Source of the DNA: Paraburkholderia aromaticivorans
Lineage (GTDB): Bacteria > Pseudomonadota > Gammaproteobacteria > Burkholderiales > Burkholderiaceae
Assembly: GCF_012689525.1 (NCBI RefSeq)
Contig: NZ_CP051516.1
Coordinates: forward strand, 3,038,001 to 3,102,000
Direction: 5' to 3'
DNA: 64,000 nt
Shown here one piece after another: positions 9,517 through 17,934 of this stretch (positions within the stretch are counted from its first letter, which is position 1; each line of letters begins with the position of its first letter). The translations under genes and the position numbers were made by a program. The notes under the pieces were generated by a model. It saw only the letters and a list, made by a program, of their open reading frames with translations, was not told the DNA's origin and did not search any database.

Positions 9517-9760
9517 CGATACCTCTTTGCAAAAAACGCCGCTGACCGATAGCGACGCTCCACATTGCCGCATAGCAGCAATCGGCACCGTGCGTTTTCG
9601 CACAGAGCGCGACGGCGAAATTCCGCGCGCGTAACGCCCGGCCGCGATGGCGCGCTCGCGCACAGGGCCGCGACATCTGATAATTTGTCTGCCGACGGAT
9701 TGGAATCAACGCGCCCTGCCCCAATAATGTCTGTATCGGCTGTTATGGGGCGTCATAGCG

Positions 9761-9795
9761 CGCGCCCCGAAGGCAGTCCCCTTGGGGGACGCCCG
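9761..9795 (+). repeat. Short dispersed repeat, copy 2
   Basis: CGCGCCCCGAAGG, identical to the core at 5577-5589, is followed by a GTCCCC-TT-GGGGGAC hairpin. It lies in the gap before prlC. Confidence 0.5.
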
Positions 9796-9840
9796 TCGAT
9801 GCACCGATTACCCGTTCACTCGCGTCAGACAGGAAGCCTC

Positions 9841-11949
9841 ATGTCCACTACCGCCTCGAATCACGACAATCCGCTCCTCGATTTCTCCGACCTGCCGCGC
9901 TTTGGCGAAATCCGCCCCGAACACGTCACGCCCGCCCTCGATGTGCTGCTCGCCGACGCGGCCGCCGCCGTCGAGCGCGCCGCCCAGCCGATCACGCCCG
10001 CCTCGTGGGCCGACGTGGTGGAACCGGTCGAGCGCGCCACCGAACCGTTGTCGCGCGCCTGGAGCGTGGTCGGCCATCTGAACGCCGTCGCCGACACGCC
10101 TGAGTTGCGCGCCGTGTATGGCGAGAATCTGCCGCGCGTCACCGAGTTCTGGTCGAGCGTCGGCCAGAATCTCGCACTGTATGAGAAGTACAAGGCATTG
10201 AATGCGAGCGCCGATTTCGAATCGCTGACCGGCGAGCGCAAGAAGATTCTCGGCAATGCGCTGCGCGATTTCCGCCTGTCCGGCGCGGAATTGCCGGAAG
10301 ACCAGAAACCGCATTTCGCCGAATTGCAGGAACGCCAGGCGGCGCTCTCGAAAGCGTTTTCCGATCACGTGCTCGATGCGACCAACGCTTACGCTTATAT
10401 CGTCGAAGCCGGCAATGAGGCGCAACTGGCCGGCTTGCCCGAGGACGTCGTCGAAGGCGCGAAGGAAGCGGCCGAACGCGAAGGCAAAACCGGCTACAAG
10501 TTCACACTGCACTTCCCGTCGTATTTCCCGGTGATGCAATACTCGGAAAATCGTCCGCTGCGCGAAGCGATGTATCGCGCGTATGTCACGCGCGCTTCCG
10601 AGCTCGGCCCGCAATACGGCAACGGCAAGCCCGAGTGGGACAACACCGCCGTGCTCGCCGACCAGCTGAAACTGCGCGCCGAAGAAGCGCACATGCTCGG
10701 CTTCAACAACTTCGCCGAAGTCTCGCTCGCGCCGAAAATGGCCGAGTCGCCCGCCCAGGTGATGAGCTTCCTCGAAGACCTCGCCACGCGTGCGCGTCCG
10801 CATGCCGAGCAGGACTGGAAGGAACTGCGCGAATTCGCCGCCAACGAGCTCGGCATGAGCGAACTGCAGCCGTGGGACATGACGTTTGCCGCTGAGCGTC
10901 TGCGTCAGAAGCGCTATTCGTTCTCCGAGAACGAAGTCAAACAGTACTTCCCGGAAGACGCCGTGTTCAAGGGGCTTTTCAAGGTCACGGAAACACTCTT
11001 CGGCGTGCGTATCCGTCGCGACGACGCGGCCGTGTGGCATCCGGACGTGCGCTTTTTCCGCGTCGAGAATCAGGACGGCGGCCTCGTCGCGCAGTTCTAC
11101 CTCGATCTGTATGCGCGCGAAGGCAAACGCGGCGGCGCCTGGATGGACGATGCGCGCGGCCGTCACAAGCACACGCACGGCAGCGTGCAAACGCCGGTCG
11201 CCTATCTGACCTGCAACTTCTCGGCGCCGGTCGGCGGCAAGCCCGCCTGCTTCACGCACGACGAAGTCATCACGCTGTTCCACGAGTTCGGCCACGGCCT
11301 GCACCACATGCTCACGCGCGTCGATGAACTGGGCGTGTCGGGCATCAACGGCGTCGAGTGGGACGCGGTCGAACTGCCGTCGCAATTCATGGAGAACTTC
11401 TGCTGGGAGTGGGACGTGTTGAGCGACATGACCTCGCACGTCGAAACGGCCAAGCCGTTGCCGCGTGATCTGTTCGACAAAATGCTCGCCGCGAAGAACT
11501 TCCAGAGCGGTCTGGGCACGCTGCGTCAGATCGTGTTTTCGATGTTCGACATGCAATTGCATACCGGCTTCGACGCGTCCGGCACCAAGAACGCCACCGA
11601 ACTCGCGAGCGAAATCAACGAGCGCTTCCATGTCGTGCCGCAGGCGCCGTTCTCGCGTTGGCCGAATACGTTCAGCCATATTTTCGCGGGCGGTTATGCG
11701 GCGGGCTACTACAGCTACAAGTGGGCTGAAGTGCTCTCCGCCGATGCCTACGCGGCATTCGAAGAAGCGGCGCAAACGGCGAGCGGCAGCGTGCTCGATC
11801 AGGCGACCGGCCTGCGTTATCGCAAGGAGATTCTGGAAGTGGGCGGCAGCCGCCCGGCGATGGAATCGTTCAAGGCGTTCCGCGGCCGCGAGCCGAATAT
11901 CGATGCCTTGCTGCGGCACAACGGCATGTCGCCGGGCGCGGCGCATTGA
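9841..11949 (+). CDS. prlC: Oligopeptidase A (M3 family zinc metallopeptidase)
   Basis: PrlC is a cytoplasmic M3 (thimet-type) oligopeptidase that degrades short peptides, including released signal peptides. The 702-residue product contains the zinc site HEFGHGLHHML (HExxH near residue 481), with the downstream GINGVEWDAVELPSQFMENFCWE motif that supplies the third ligand, and the conserved GGYAAGYYSYKWAEVLSADAYAAF at the C-terminal end. ATG 9841 follows AGGAAG and is where family similarity begins. An in-frame ATG at 9727 would add about 38 residues translated from the dispersed repeat, which is unlikely. The gene ends before a strong terminator shared with the convergent deaminase. Confidence 0.95.
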   Translation: MSTTASNHDNPLLDFSDLPRFGEIRPEHVTPALDVLLADAAAAVERAAQPITPASWADVVEPVERATEPLSRAWSVVGHLNAVADTPELRAVYGENLPRVTEFWSSVGQNLALYEKYKALNASADFESLTGERKKILGNALRDFRLSGAELPEDQKPHFAELQERQAALSKAFSDHVLDATNAYAYIVEAGNEAQLAGLPEDVVEGAKEAAEREGKTGYKFTLHFPSYFPVMQYSENRPLREAMYRAYVTRASELGPQYGNGKPEWDNTAVLADQLKLRAEEAHMLGFNNFAEVSLAPKMAESPAQVMSFLEDLATRARPHAEQDWKELREFAANELGMSELQPWDMTFAAERLRQKRYSFSENEVKQYFPEDAVFKGLFKVTETLFGVRIRRDDAAVWHPDVRFFRVENQDGGLVAQFYLDLYAREGKRGGAWMDDARGRHKHTHGSVQTPVAYLTCNFSAPVGGKPACFTHDEVITLFHEFGHGLHHMLTRVDELGVSGINGVEWDAVELPSQFMENFCWEWDVLSDMTSHVETAKPLPRDLFDKMLAAKNFQSGLGTLRQIVFSMFDMQLHTGFDASGTKNATELASEINERFHVVPQAPFSRWPNTFSHIFAGGYAAGYYSYKWAEVLSADAYAAFEEAAQTASGSVLDQATGLRYRKEILEVGGSRPAMESFKAFRGREPNIDALLRHNGMSPGAAH

Positions 11950-11987
11950 TCGGTTGATACAAGCGTTGGCGCTCTGCATGCGCCGAT

Positions 11988-12029
11988 AAAAAACCGGTGA
12001 CCTGCGTTAAGCAGACACCGGTTTTTTTG
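11988..12029. terminator. Bidirectional intrinsic terminator between prlC and the CodA-like gene
   Basis: An AAAAAACCGGTG arm pairs with CACCGGTTTTTTT across a 16-base loop that itself contains CTGC/GCAG. A-run on one side and T-run on the other serve both converging genes. Confidence 0.88.
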
Positions 12030-12051
12030 TTTCGCGCGAGCCTCGCTGCAA

Positions 12052-13344
12052 TCAGCCGCGATGCAATTTGAAGTCCACTTGCGACGGACGGCCTTCGAGC
12101 GACAGCGCCGCGCGCGCAGCCGGCGCGCGGCTCACCACCTTGCCGCGGCTCACCACCGCAAGGCGCGCGGCGCGCAGGCGGATTGCTTCCACCGGATCGC
12201 GCGCGTCGAGCAGCACCAGATTGGCCGCGCATCCCGGCGCGATGCCGTAGCCTTCCAGACCGAGAATGCGCGCGGCGTTCACCGTCACCGCGTCGAAACA
12301 GGCGCGCATGCCGTCGACGCCCGTCATCTGCGCCACATGCAAGCCCATGTGCGCGACTTCGAGCATGTCGCCGGAGCCGAGGCTGTACCACGGGTCCATC
12401 ACGCAATCGTGGCCGAACGCGACGTTGATGCCGGCCGCCATCATCTCCGGTACGCGCGTCATGCCGCGCCGTTTCGGATAGGTGTCGCTGCGGCCTTGCA
12501 GCGTGATGTTGATCAGCGGATTCGCGATTGCCGCGACGCCCGACTCGCGCATCAGCGGCAGGAGCTTGCTGACGTAGTAGTTGTCCATGGAATGCATCGA
12601 GGTCAGATGCGAACCGGCGACACGCCCGTGCAAACCGAGCCGGTGCGTTTCGGCCGCGAGCGTCTCGATGTGCCGCGACATCGGATCGTCCGATTCATCG
12701 CAATGCATGTCGACGCGCAAGCCCTGCTCCGCCGCGTACTCGCACAGGAGCCGCACGGACTGCGCGCCGTCGGCCATGGTGCGCTCGAAATGCGGAATGC
12801 CGCCGACCACGTCCACGCCCATCGCAATCGAGCGCTTGAGGTTCTCGAAAGCGCCCGGGCTGCGCAGCACGCCGTCCTGCGGAAAGGCCACCAGTTGCAG
12901 GTCGAGATACGGCGCGACGCGGCGTTTCACTTCGACCAGCGCCTCGACCGCGAGCAGGCGCGGATCGCACACATCCACGTGGCTACGGATGGCCAGCAAT
13001 CCGCGCGCAACGGCCCAGTCGCAATACTGCAGCGCGCGCTCGATCAGCGCCTCCTGCGTCAAATCCGGCTTCAGTTCGCCCCATAACGCGATGCCTTCGA
13101 GCAGCGTGCCCGACGCGTTCACGCGCGGCAGACCGTACGAGAGCGTCGCGTCCATATGGAAATGCGGATCGACGAACGGCGGCGTGACGAGCGAGCCCGC
13201 GGCGTCGATTTCTTCGCGCGCGTTGGCGGCCAGATTCGGCTCGACCGCAACGATGCGCCCTGCTTCCATGCCGATGTCGACCGGCTCTTTGTGTTGCGGC
13301 GCGGCGCCTGGCGGCAGCATCGCGCGGCGGATGATCAGATCCAT
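12052..13344 (-). CDS. CodA-like cytosine / 5-methylcytosine deaminase (amidohydrolase)
   Basis: This 430-residue amidohydrolase aligns with E. coli CodA along its whole length. Metal ligands are His61 and His63 (HFHMD), His214 (MHCDE, with the general acid Glu217) and Asp313 (GHDCVMDPWY); SHLTSMHS carries the conserved His246. The reaction is hydrolytic deamination of a pyrimidine base in the cytoplasm. The residue after Asp313 is Cys314, whereas CodA has Asp (GHDDVFDPWY). From memory of the literature, Cys here marks enzymes that act well on 5-methylcytosine. GGGAG precedes the ATG. No permease such as CodB is adjacent. Cytosine remains an alternative substrate, as do other aminated azines. 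Confidence 0.88.
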   Translation of the reverse strand: MDLIIRRAMLPPGAAPQHKEPVDIGMEAGRIVAVEPNLAANAREEIDAAGSLVTPPFVDPHFHMDATLSYGLPRVNASGTLLEGIALWGELKPDLTQEALIERALQYCDWAVARGLLAIRSHVDVCDPRLLAVEALVEVKRRVAPYLDLQLVAFPQDGVLRSPGAFENLKRSIAMGVDVVGGIPHFERTMADGAQSVRLLCEYAAEQGLRVDMHCDESDDPMSRHIETLAAETHRLGLHGRVAGSHLTSMHSMDNYYVSKLLPLMRESGVAAIANPLINITLQGRSDTYPKRRGMTRVPEMMAAGINVAFGHDCVMDPWYSLGSGDMLEVAHMGLHVAQMTGVDGMRACFDAVTVNAARILGLEGYGIAPGCAANLVLLDARDPVEAIRLRAARLAVVSRGKVVSRAPAARAALSLEGRPSQVDFKLHRG

Positions 13345-13549
13345 CTATCGCTCCCTTTGACCCCGTCCTGATTGATTACGATTCTATCGGCGTCAGAAAG
13401 CGCGTGGCGGCGATTTTGTTCGACGTTTTTTCATCTGGGCGTACCGGCGAGCGGCGCGCGATCCGTACCGGCAGTGCATCGCGTCGCCCGCCTATACTCG
13501 CCCGACAGACGGTCGATGCCGCGCCGTCATCCACTCACGGAGCAAGCGT

Positions 13550-14248
13550 ATGAAAACGATCGGCGTGATCGGCGGGATGAGCTGGGAATCGTCCACCGAG
13601 TACTACAAGCTCCTCAACCGCTACGCCAAGGCGCGCCTGGGCGGCCACCACAACGCCCGCAGCCTGATGCTCACCGTTGACTTCGCGCCGATCGAAGCGA
13701 ACCAGCGCGCGGGCGACTGGAACGCGCTCGGCCAGCAGATGGCCGACGCCGCCCGCCAACTCGAACGCGGCGGCGCCGATCTGGTGATGCTGGCGACCAA
13801 TACGATGCATCGCGTGTACGAGTCGATCGAAGCGGCGATCGACGTGCCCTTCCTGCATATCGCCGATCCGACCGGCAGCGCGCTGCGGGCGGCAGGCATT
13901 GAGCGGGTGGGCTTGCTCGGTACGCGCTATACGATGGAGCAAACTTTCTACACGGGGCGCCTGCGCGAGCGCTACGGCCTCGAGACAGTGATTCCCGACG
14001 AAGCCGAACGCGCAGACGTGCATCGCATCATTTACGACGAACTGTGTCACGGCAAAGTGAACGACGCTTCGCGTGCGGTGTATCAGCGTGTGATCGAAGC
14101 GCTCGCCGCGCGTGGCGCGCAGGCGGTGATTCTCGGCTGCACGGAGATTACCTTGTTGATCAAGCCGGAAGATTCCGCGTTGCCCGTGTTCGATACGACT
14201 GCGTTGCATGCGCAAGCCGCAGTGGAATGGGCGATTGATTGGGAGTGA
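13550..14248 (+). CDS. Aspartate/glutamate racemase family protein (YgeA-like)
   Basis: The 232-residue enzyme belongs to the PLP-independent Asp/Glu racemase superfamily. It begins MKTIGVIGGMSWESSTEYY, and both catalytic positions can be read: MLATNTMHRV, where many members have Cys but the YgeA group has Thr, and ILGCTEITLL with the second catalytic cysteine. This Thr/Cys asymmetry is the pattern of E. coli YgeA, described as a broad-specificity amino acid racemase. GGAGCAAGCGT before the ATG supplies a weak ribosome site. A TATACT about 50 bases upstream may be the -10. The gene stands alone, diverging from the CodA-like gene. Confidence 0.85.
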   Translation: MKTIGVIGGMSWESSTEYYKLLNRYAKARLGGHHNARSLMLTVDFAPIEANQRAGDWNALGQQMADAARQLERGGADLVMLATNTMHRVYESIEAAIDVPFLHIADPTGSALRAAGIERVGLLGTRYTMEQTFYTGRLRERYGLETVIPDEAERADVHRIIYDELCHGKVNDASRAVYQRVIEALAARGAQAVILGCTEITLLIKPEDSALPVFDTTALHAQAAVEWAIDWE

Positions 14249-14302
14249 AGGTCGATGCGCGCGTGTGCTTCAACGCATGTGTGCACGGATGCCGCAGAAG
14301 TT

Positions 14303-14335
14303 AAAAAACCCGCGTGGCTTGCGCCAGCGGGCTTT
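14303..14335 (-). terminator. Intrinsic terminator of the initiator tRNA gene
   Basis: Read on the minus strand, GCCCGCTGGC, a short loop, GCCACGCGGG and TTTTTT follow the tRNA 3' end by about 10 bases. The stem has a single bulge. Confidence 0.8.
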
Positions 14336-14345
14336 CAACAATGCT

Positions 14346-14422
<77 letters not shown>

Positions 14423-14435
14423 TCAGAGAAAACGG

Positions 14436-14464
14436 ATTGTATAGAGATGTTCGCAAGACGTCAA
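14436..14464 (-). promoter_or_regulatory. Strong sigma-70 promoter of tRNA-fMet
   Basis: On the minus strand TTGACG and TACAAT are spaced by exactly 17 bases; transcription would begin about 7 bases before the mature tRNA 5' end. Confidence 0.82.
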
Positions 14465-14500
14465 ACGATCGCGCGAATTATTTCACGCTCGCGAAACGAC

Positions 14501-14788
14501 TCACAGATCCTGGACCGTTGCACCTTCCACCTTGCCGTCGATGATATCCGCGCCGTACTGACTTGCGCTGCGTTTAGCCACGCCGAAATCGGAGAACGTG
14601 AGCGGCAACACGAGACGAAATACGCGGCTCGCCTTCGAGCCGCTGATCGCGCCCGGCCGGCAGACGCGCACCGCGACGTCGTAGCCTTCGGAGTGGCGCT
14701 TGTGTCCGTCGAACTTGTCGAATGCCCGCGAAAACACCAGCGGATGCACTTCGAAGTCCTTATAAAGAGCTGGGTAAAGTTCGGCCAT
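14501..14788 (-). CDS. Hypothetical protein, 95 residues
   Basis: I do not recognise this family. The product begins MAELYPALYKDFEVHPLVFS, is soluble in character with no signal or membrane segment, and contains a hydrophobic strand-like stretch RVFRLVLPLTFSDFG. Gene status is supported by GGGAGG six bases before the ATG, codon use like neighbouring genes, and a position between the tRNA promoter and the divergent exonuclease gene. The stop is about 37 bases upstream of the tRNA promoter, so read-through into the tRNA unit is conceivable. Confidence 0.7.
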   Translation of the reverse strand: MAELYPALYKDFEVHPLVFSRAFDKFDGHKRHSEGYDVAVRVCRPGAISGSKASRVFRLVLPLTFSDFGVAKRSASQYGADIIDGKVEGATVQDL

Positions 14789-14958
14789 GATGCCTCCCCG
14801 ATGCGCAAAAGTGCGAGTGTGAGTGGTCTCACTATACGCCGCGGCTTGGGCGCTTCGCGCTTTTATTTTCGATGCCGAGACGGGGCCATTTTCACCGCCG
14901 TCTCGTCCGCGCGATAAGATGCGGGACTATCGGAATCACGCAAGCTTGTGAGAATGTC

Positions 14959-15735
14959 ATGAAAATCGCCACCTGGAACGTCAACTCCCTCAAAGTCCGC
15001 CAGCAACATGTGATCGACTGGCTCGAAACCAGCGGCACCGATGTGCTGTGCCTCCAGGAACTGAAGCTGCCGGACGAAAAATTCCCGCGCGCCGAACTCG
15101 AAGAGAAAGGCTACCGCAGCTGGTTCGCTGGCCAGAAGACTTATAACGGCGTCGGCATTCTGGTGCGCGGCGGCCTGACGGTCGACGAAGGCAGCATCGT
15201 GCGGAACATTCCGGGCTTTGAAGATCCGCAGCAACGCGTGATTGCCGCGACCATCGAAGGCGTGCGCATCATCTCCGCGTATTTCCCCAACGGCCAGGCG
15301 CCGGGCACCGACAAGTTCGCGTACAAACTGCGCTGGCTTGCTGCGCTGCACGACTGGATCGCGAGCGAGATGGCGTCGCATCCGAAGCTCGCGCTGCTCG
15401 GCGACTACAACATCGCGCCGGAAGATCGCGACGTGCACGATCCGAAAGCCTGGGAAGGCCAGAACCTGGTGTCGCCCGAAGAACGCGCTGAGTTCGTGCG
15501 GCTGATCGAACTCGGTCTCGTCGATGCATTTCGCCAGTTCGAGCAGCCGGAAAAGATCTATTCGTGGTGGGACTACCGGATGATGGCGTTCCGCCGCAAC
15601 GCGGGGCTGCGCATCGATCACATCCTGCTGTCGAAGGCGCTAGCCGACGTGTGCTCATCGTGCGACGTCGACAAGGTGCCGCGCAAGTGGGATCAGCCGT
15701 CGGACCACGCGCCGGTCGTCGCGCAGCTCGTCTGA
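14959..15735 (+). CDS. xth: Exodeoxyribonuclease III
   Basis: Exonuclease III is an Mg-dependent AP endonuclease and 3'-5' exonuclease that acts in base-excision repair. The 258-residue protein carries the endonuclease/exonuclease/phosphatase fold motifs: MKIATWNVNSLKVR at the start, CLQELKLPD (catalytic Glu), LLGDYNIAPEDRDVHDP (Asp and Asn), and the terminal SDHAPVVAQL (Asp-His pair). RIDHILLS supplies the active-site aspartate before the tail. The length and the ATG are as expected for the family. It converges on the prolyl-oligopeptidase-type gene with a 20-base gap. Confidence 0.96.
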   Translation: MKIATWNVNSLKVRQQHVIDWLETSGTDVLCLQELKLPDEKFPRAELEEKGYRSWFAGQKTYNGVGILVRGGLTVDEGSIVRNIPGFEDPQQRVIAATIEGVRIISAYFPNGQAPGTDKFAYKLRWLAALHDWIASEMASHPKLALLGDYNIAPEDRDVHDPKAWEGQNLVSPEERAEFVRLIELGLVDAFRQFEQPEKIYSWWDYRMMAFRRNAGLRIDHILLSKALADVCSSCDVDKVPRKWDQPSDHAPVVAQLV

Positions 15736-15755
15736 TCGTTCGTCATCACGTCAGG

Positions 15756-17855
15756 CTACGTTGACTGGTTCAACGTACGCCACAGGAACTCGAACACCAT
15801 CGCATCATGCTCGGCCTGCTCCAGTTCATCGGAGCCGCCGTGCCCGCCTTCCGTATTCTCCCGATACCAGACGTGGTCCGCGCCCAGCGCCTGCATGCGC
15901 GCGGCCATCTTGCGCGCGTGGCCTGGATGCACACGGTCGTCGGCCGTCGATGTAGTGAACAGCACAGGCGGATACGCAACATTCGCTGACACGCGGTGGT
16001 ACGGCGAGTAAGCGGCCAGCATGCCTGCATCATCGGGTTCGTCGGGATCGCCGTATTCGTCGATCCATGATGCGCCCGCGTGCAGCAGGTGATAGCGGCT
16101 CATGTCGAGCAAGGGCACCTCACACACCACGGCGCCGAACAGATCAGGGCGCTGCACCATGCACGCCGCCACCAGCAGACCGCCGTTGCTGCCACCCTGA
16201 ATGCCGAGTTGCGCGGCGCTCGTCACGCCCGTGTCGATCAGCGCCTCGGCCACCGCGATGAAATCGTCGAATGCGCGCTGGCGATGCTCGCCTTGCGCGG
16301 CCGTATGCCAGCGCGTGCCGAACTCGCCGCCGCCGCGAATATGCGCGACCACATAGACACCGCCGCGCGCCAGCCAGCCGATGCCTTGCCCGGTGAGATA
16401 GCTCGGCAGCAACGGAATCGCAAAGCCGCCGTAACCGCTGAGCAGACATGGGCGCGCGTGTGGTTGCGCATCGCGCGGGCCGACGATGGTGTACGGCACG
16501 CGCGTGCCGTCCGCGGAAACTGCGTGACCGCGCGTGACGGCGAACTGCGTCGCGTCGAATTGCGTCGGCCAGCGGTCGAGCAATTCCCATTCGCTCAGAT
16601 CGTCGCGCGCGAGGTCGGCGAGCCAGTACGCAGGCGGCTGCAGATAATCGTCGGTATCGACGAATACTTCGTCGTCGAGCGTCGGCTCGACGGGCGACAC
16701 GTCGGCTTGCGCGTCGTCGCGCGTTGGAAAGACACGCTGCTGCCAATGCCACGCCTGATCGTCGGCTTGCGACGGCGTCAACAGCAAGGTCTTGTTCCGC
16801 ACGTCTTCCAGGTACGACACGATCAGGTGGTTGAGCGTATGCGTCCACTCGCAGGCCGAAGTTTGCGGCGTCGGCGTGAATAGCGGCAGCACGTCGCGCT
16901 CGCCGCGCAGGAACGCATCTTCGCGAATCGCCAGCAACGCGCCGCCTGGATAGTGCACGCCATTGCAGTCCCAATCGAGCCGCGGCTCGAGCAACAGCCA
17001 GCCTTGCCAGCCGCTCACCGCGACGTGCGACGGCACCTCGTAGCGGCGCCATGCGTCGACGGCACCCTGGGCACCATCGAGGTAATAGGTCTGCGAATCG
17101 AAGAAATCGACGCTGCTCACCACCGTATGCCGTTGCTCGACCGGATCGTAGTGCCCTTCCACGCCGATGTCGCCGAACGCGCCCTTGAACATCACGGGCG
17201 CGTCGGCAAGCGCGGTGCCGCGCGTCCAGCGTCGCACTTCGCGCGGATAACCGGAACGCGTCAAGCTCTTGCGGCCGTTATCCCAGCCGACGTAAAGCGT
17301 GTCCCGATCGATCCACGTCGCCGTGTGCTTGCCGGCTTTCGCGATCACAAAACCGGCGTCGACAAAACGTCGCGCGTCGATTTCGAACTCGCGTACCACG
17401 AGCGCGTCCGAGCCGCCCGGCGACAGCGTGATCAGCGCGCGGTCGCCGTCGGGATAAAGAATGTCTAGCTCGACACACACCCAGGGCGTGCCTTCGGCGG
17501 CGCCGAGCGCGTCGAAGTCGAGCAGGTTTTTCCACTCCGGTTTGCCGCCACGCCATGCTGCCCACGTCGTGCGCCGCCAGATGCCCTTGGGATTGCGCTC
17601 GTCCTGCCACAGGTCGTAAGCCCAGTCCTTCCAGCGATCGGGAATCACTGGTCGTTCGCGCGGCAGATAGGCGTCGGCGAGCCGCTGCCTGAGCGAGGCG
17701 AATTCCGCGCTGCTGCACCACGCGGCGCGCGTGCGCGCGTTCTGCTGTTCGACCCACGCGAGCGCGTCAGGGTCGTCGAGCGCTTCGAGCGACAGGAAGG
17801 GATCGGGGGAAAGCGGCCAGGAGAAAGGAGCGGTGAGAGGGGGAGGTGCGGGCAT
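15756..17855 (-). CDS. Prolyl oligopeptidase family (S9A) serine hydrolase
   Basis: The 699-residue cytoplasmic protein has an N-terminal beta-propeller region (about 80-410) and a C-terminal alpha/beta hydrolase domain. The nucleophile is in GIQGGSNGGLLVAA, the acid is likely the Asp in STADDRVHPGHA, and the histidine is in NTEGGHGG. The segments SGYGGFAIPLLPSY and VVAHIRGGGEFGTRWH are typical of the S9A group, which cleave short proline-containing peptides; this sub-branch of about 700 residues is often annotated as prolyl oligopeptidase without tested substrate. No signal peptide is seen. The start MPAPPPLTAPFSWP is taken as the first ATG in frame. Confidence 0.9.
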   Translation of the reverse strand: MPAPPPLTAPFSWPLSPDPFLSLEALDDPDALAWVEQQNARTRAAWCSSAEFASLRQRLADAYLPRERPVIPDRWKDWAYDLWQDERNPKGIWRRTTWAAWRGGKPEWKNLLDFDALGAAEGTPWVCVELDILYPDGDRALITLSPGGSDALVVREFEIDARRFVDAGFVIAKAGKHTATWIDRDTLYVGWDNGRKSLTRSGYPREVRRWTRGTALADAPVMFKGAFGDIGVEGHYDPVEQRHTVVSSVDFFDSQTYYLDGAQGAVDAWRRYEVPSHVAVSGWQGWLLLEPRLDWDCNGVHYPGGALLAIREDAFLRGERDVLPLFTPTPQTSACEWTHTLNHLIVSYLEDVRNKTLLLTPSQADDQAWHWQQRVFPTRDDAQADVSPVEPTLDDEVFVDTDDYLQPPAYWLADLARDDLSEWELLDRWPTQFDATQFAVTRGHAVSADGTRVPYTIVGPRDAQPHARPCLLSGYGGFAIPLLPSYLTGQGIGWLARGGVYVVAHIRGGGEFGTRWHTAAQGEHRQRAFDDFIAVAEALIDTGVTSAAQLGIQGGSNGGLLVAACMVQRPDLFGAVVCEVPLLDMSRYHLLHAGASWIDEYGDPDEPDDAGMLAAYSPYHRVSANVAYPPVLFTTSTADDRVHPGHARKMAARMQALGADHVWYRENTEGGHGGSDELEQAEHDAMVFEFLWRTLNQST
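15757..15777. terminator. Short palindrome at the convergent xth / S9 peptidase ends
   Basis: TACGTTGA and TCAACGTA form a perfect 8-bp stem with a 5-base loop, overlapping the stop codon of the minus-strand gene. It has no T-run, so it is a weak terminator candidate. Confidence 0.4.
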
Positions 17856-17934
17856 CGTCGGCTGTCAAATGAAAACAGCGTTGATTATGCCTTGTGGCAG
17901 CCGTCGACTCGCGTGACGAGCTGCCACTCGACGC

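Noticed and set aside
9727..9840. Earlier start for prlC (ATG 9727)
   Set aside because: It would translate the dispersed repeat; ATG 9841 has AGGAAG and family similarity begins there.
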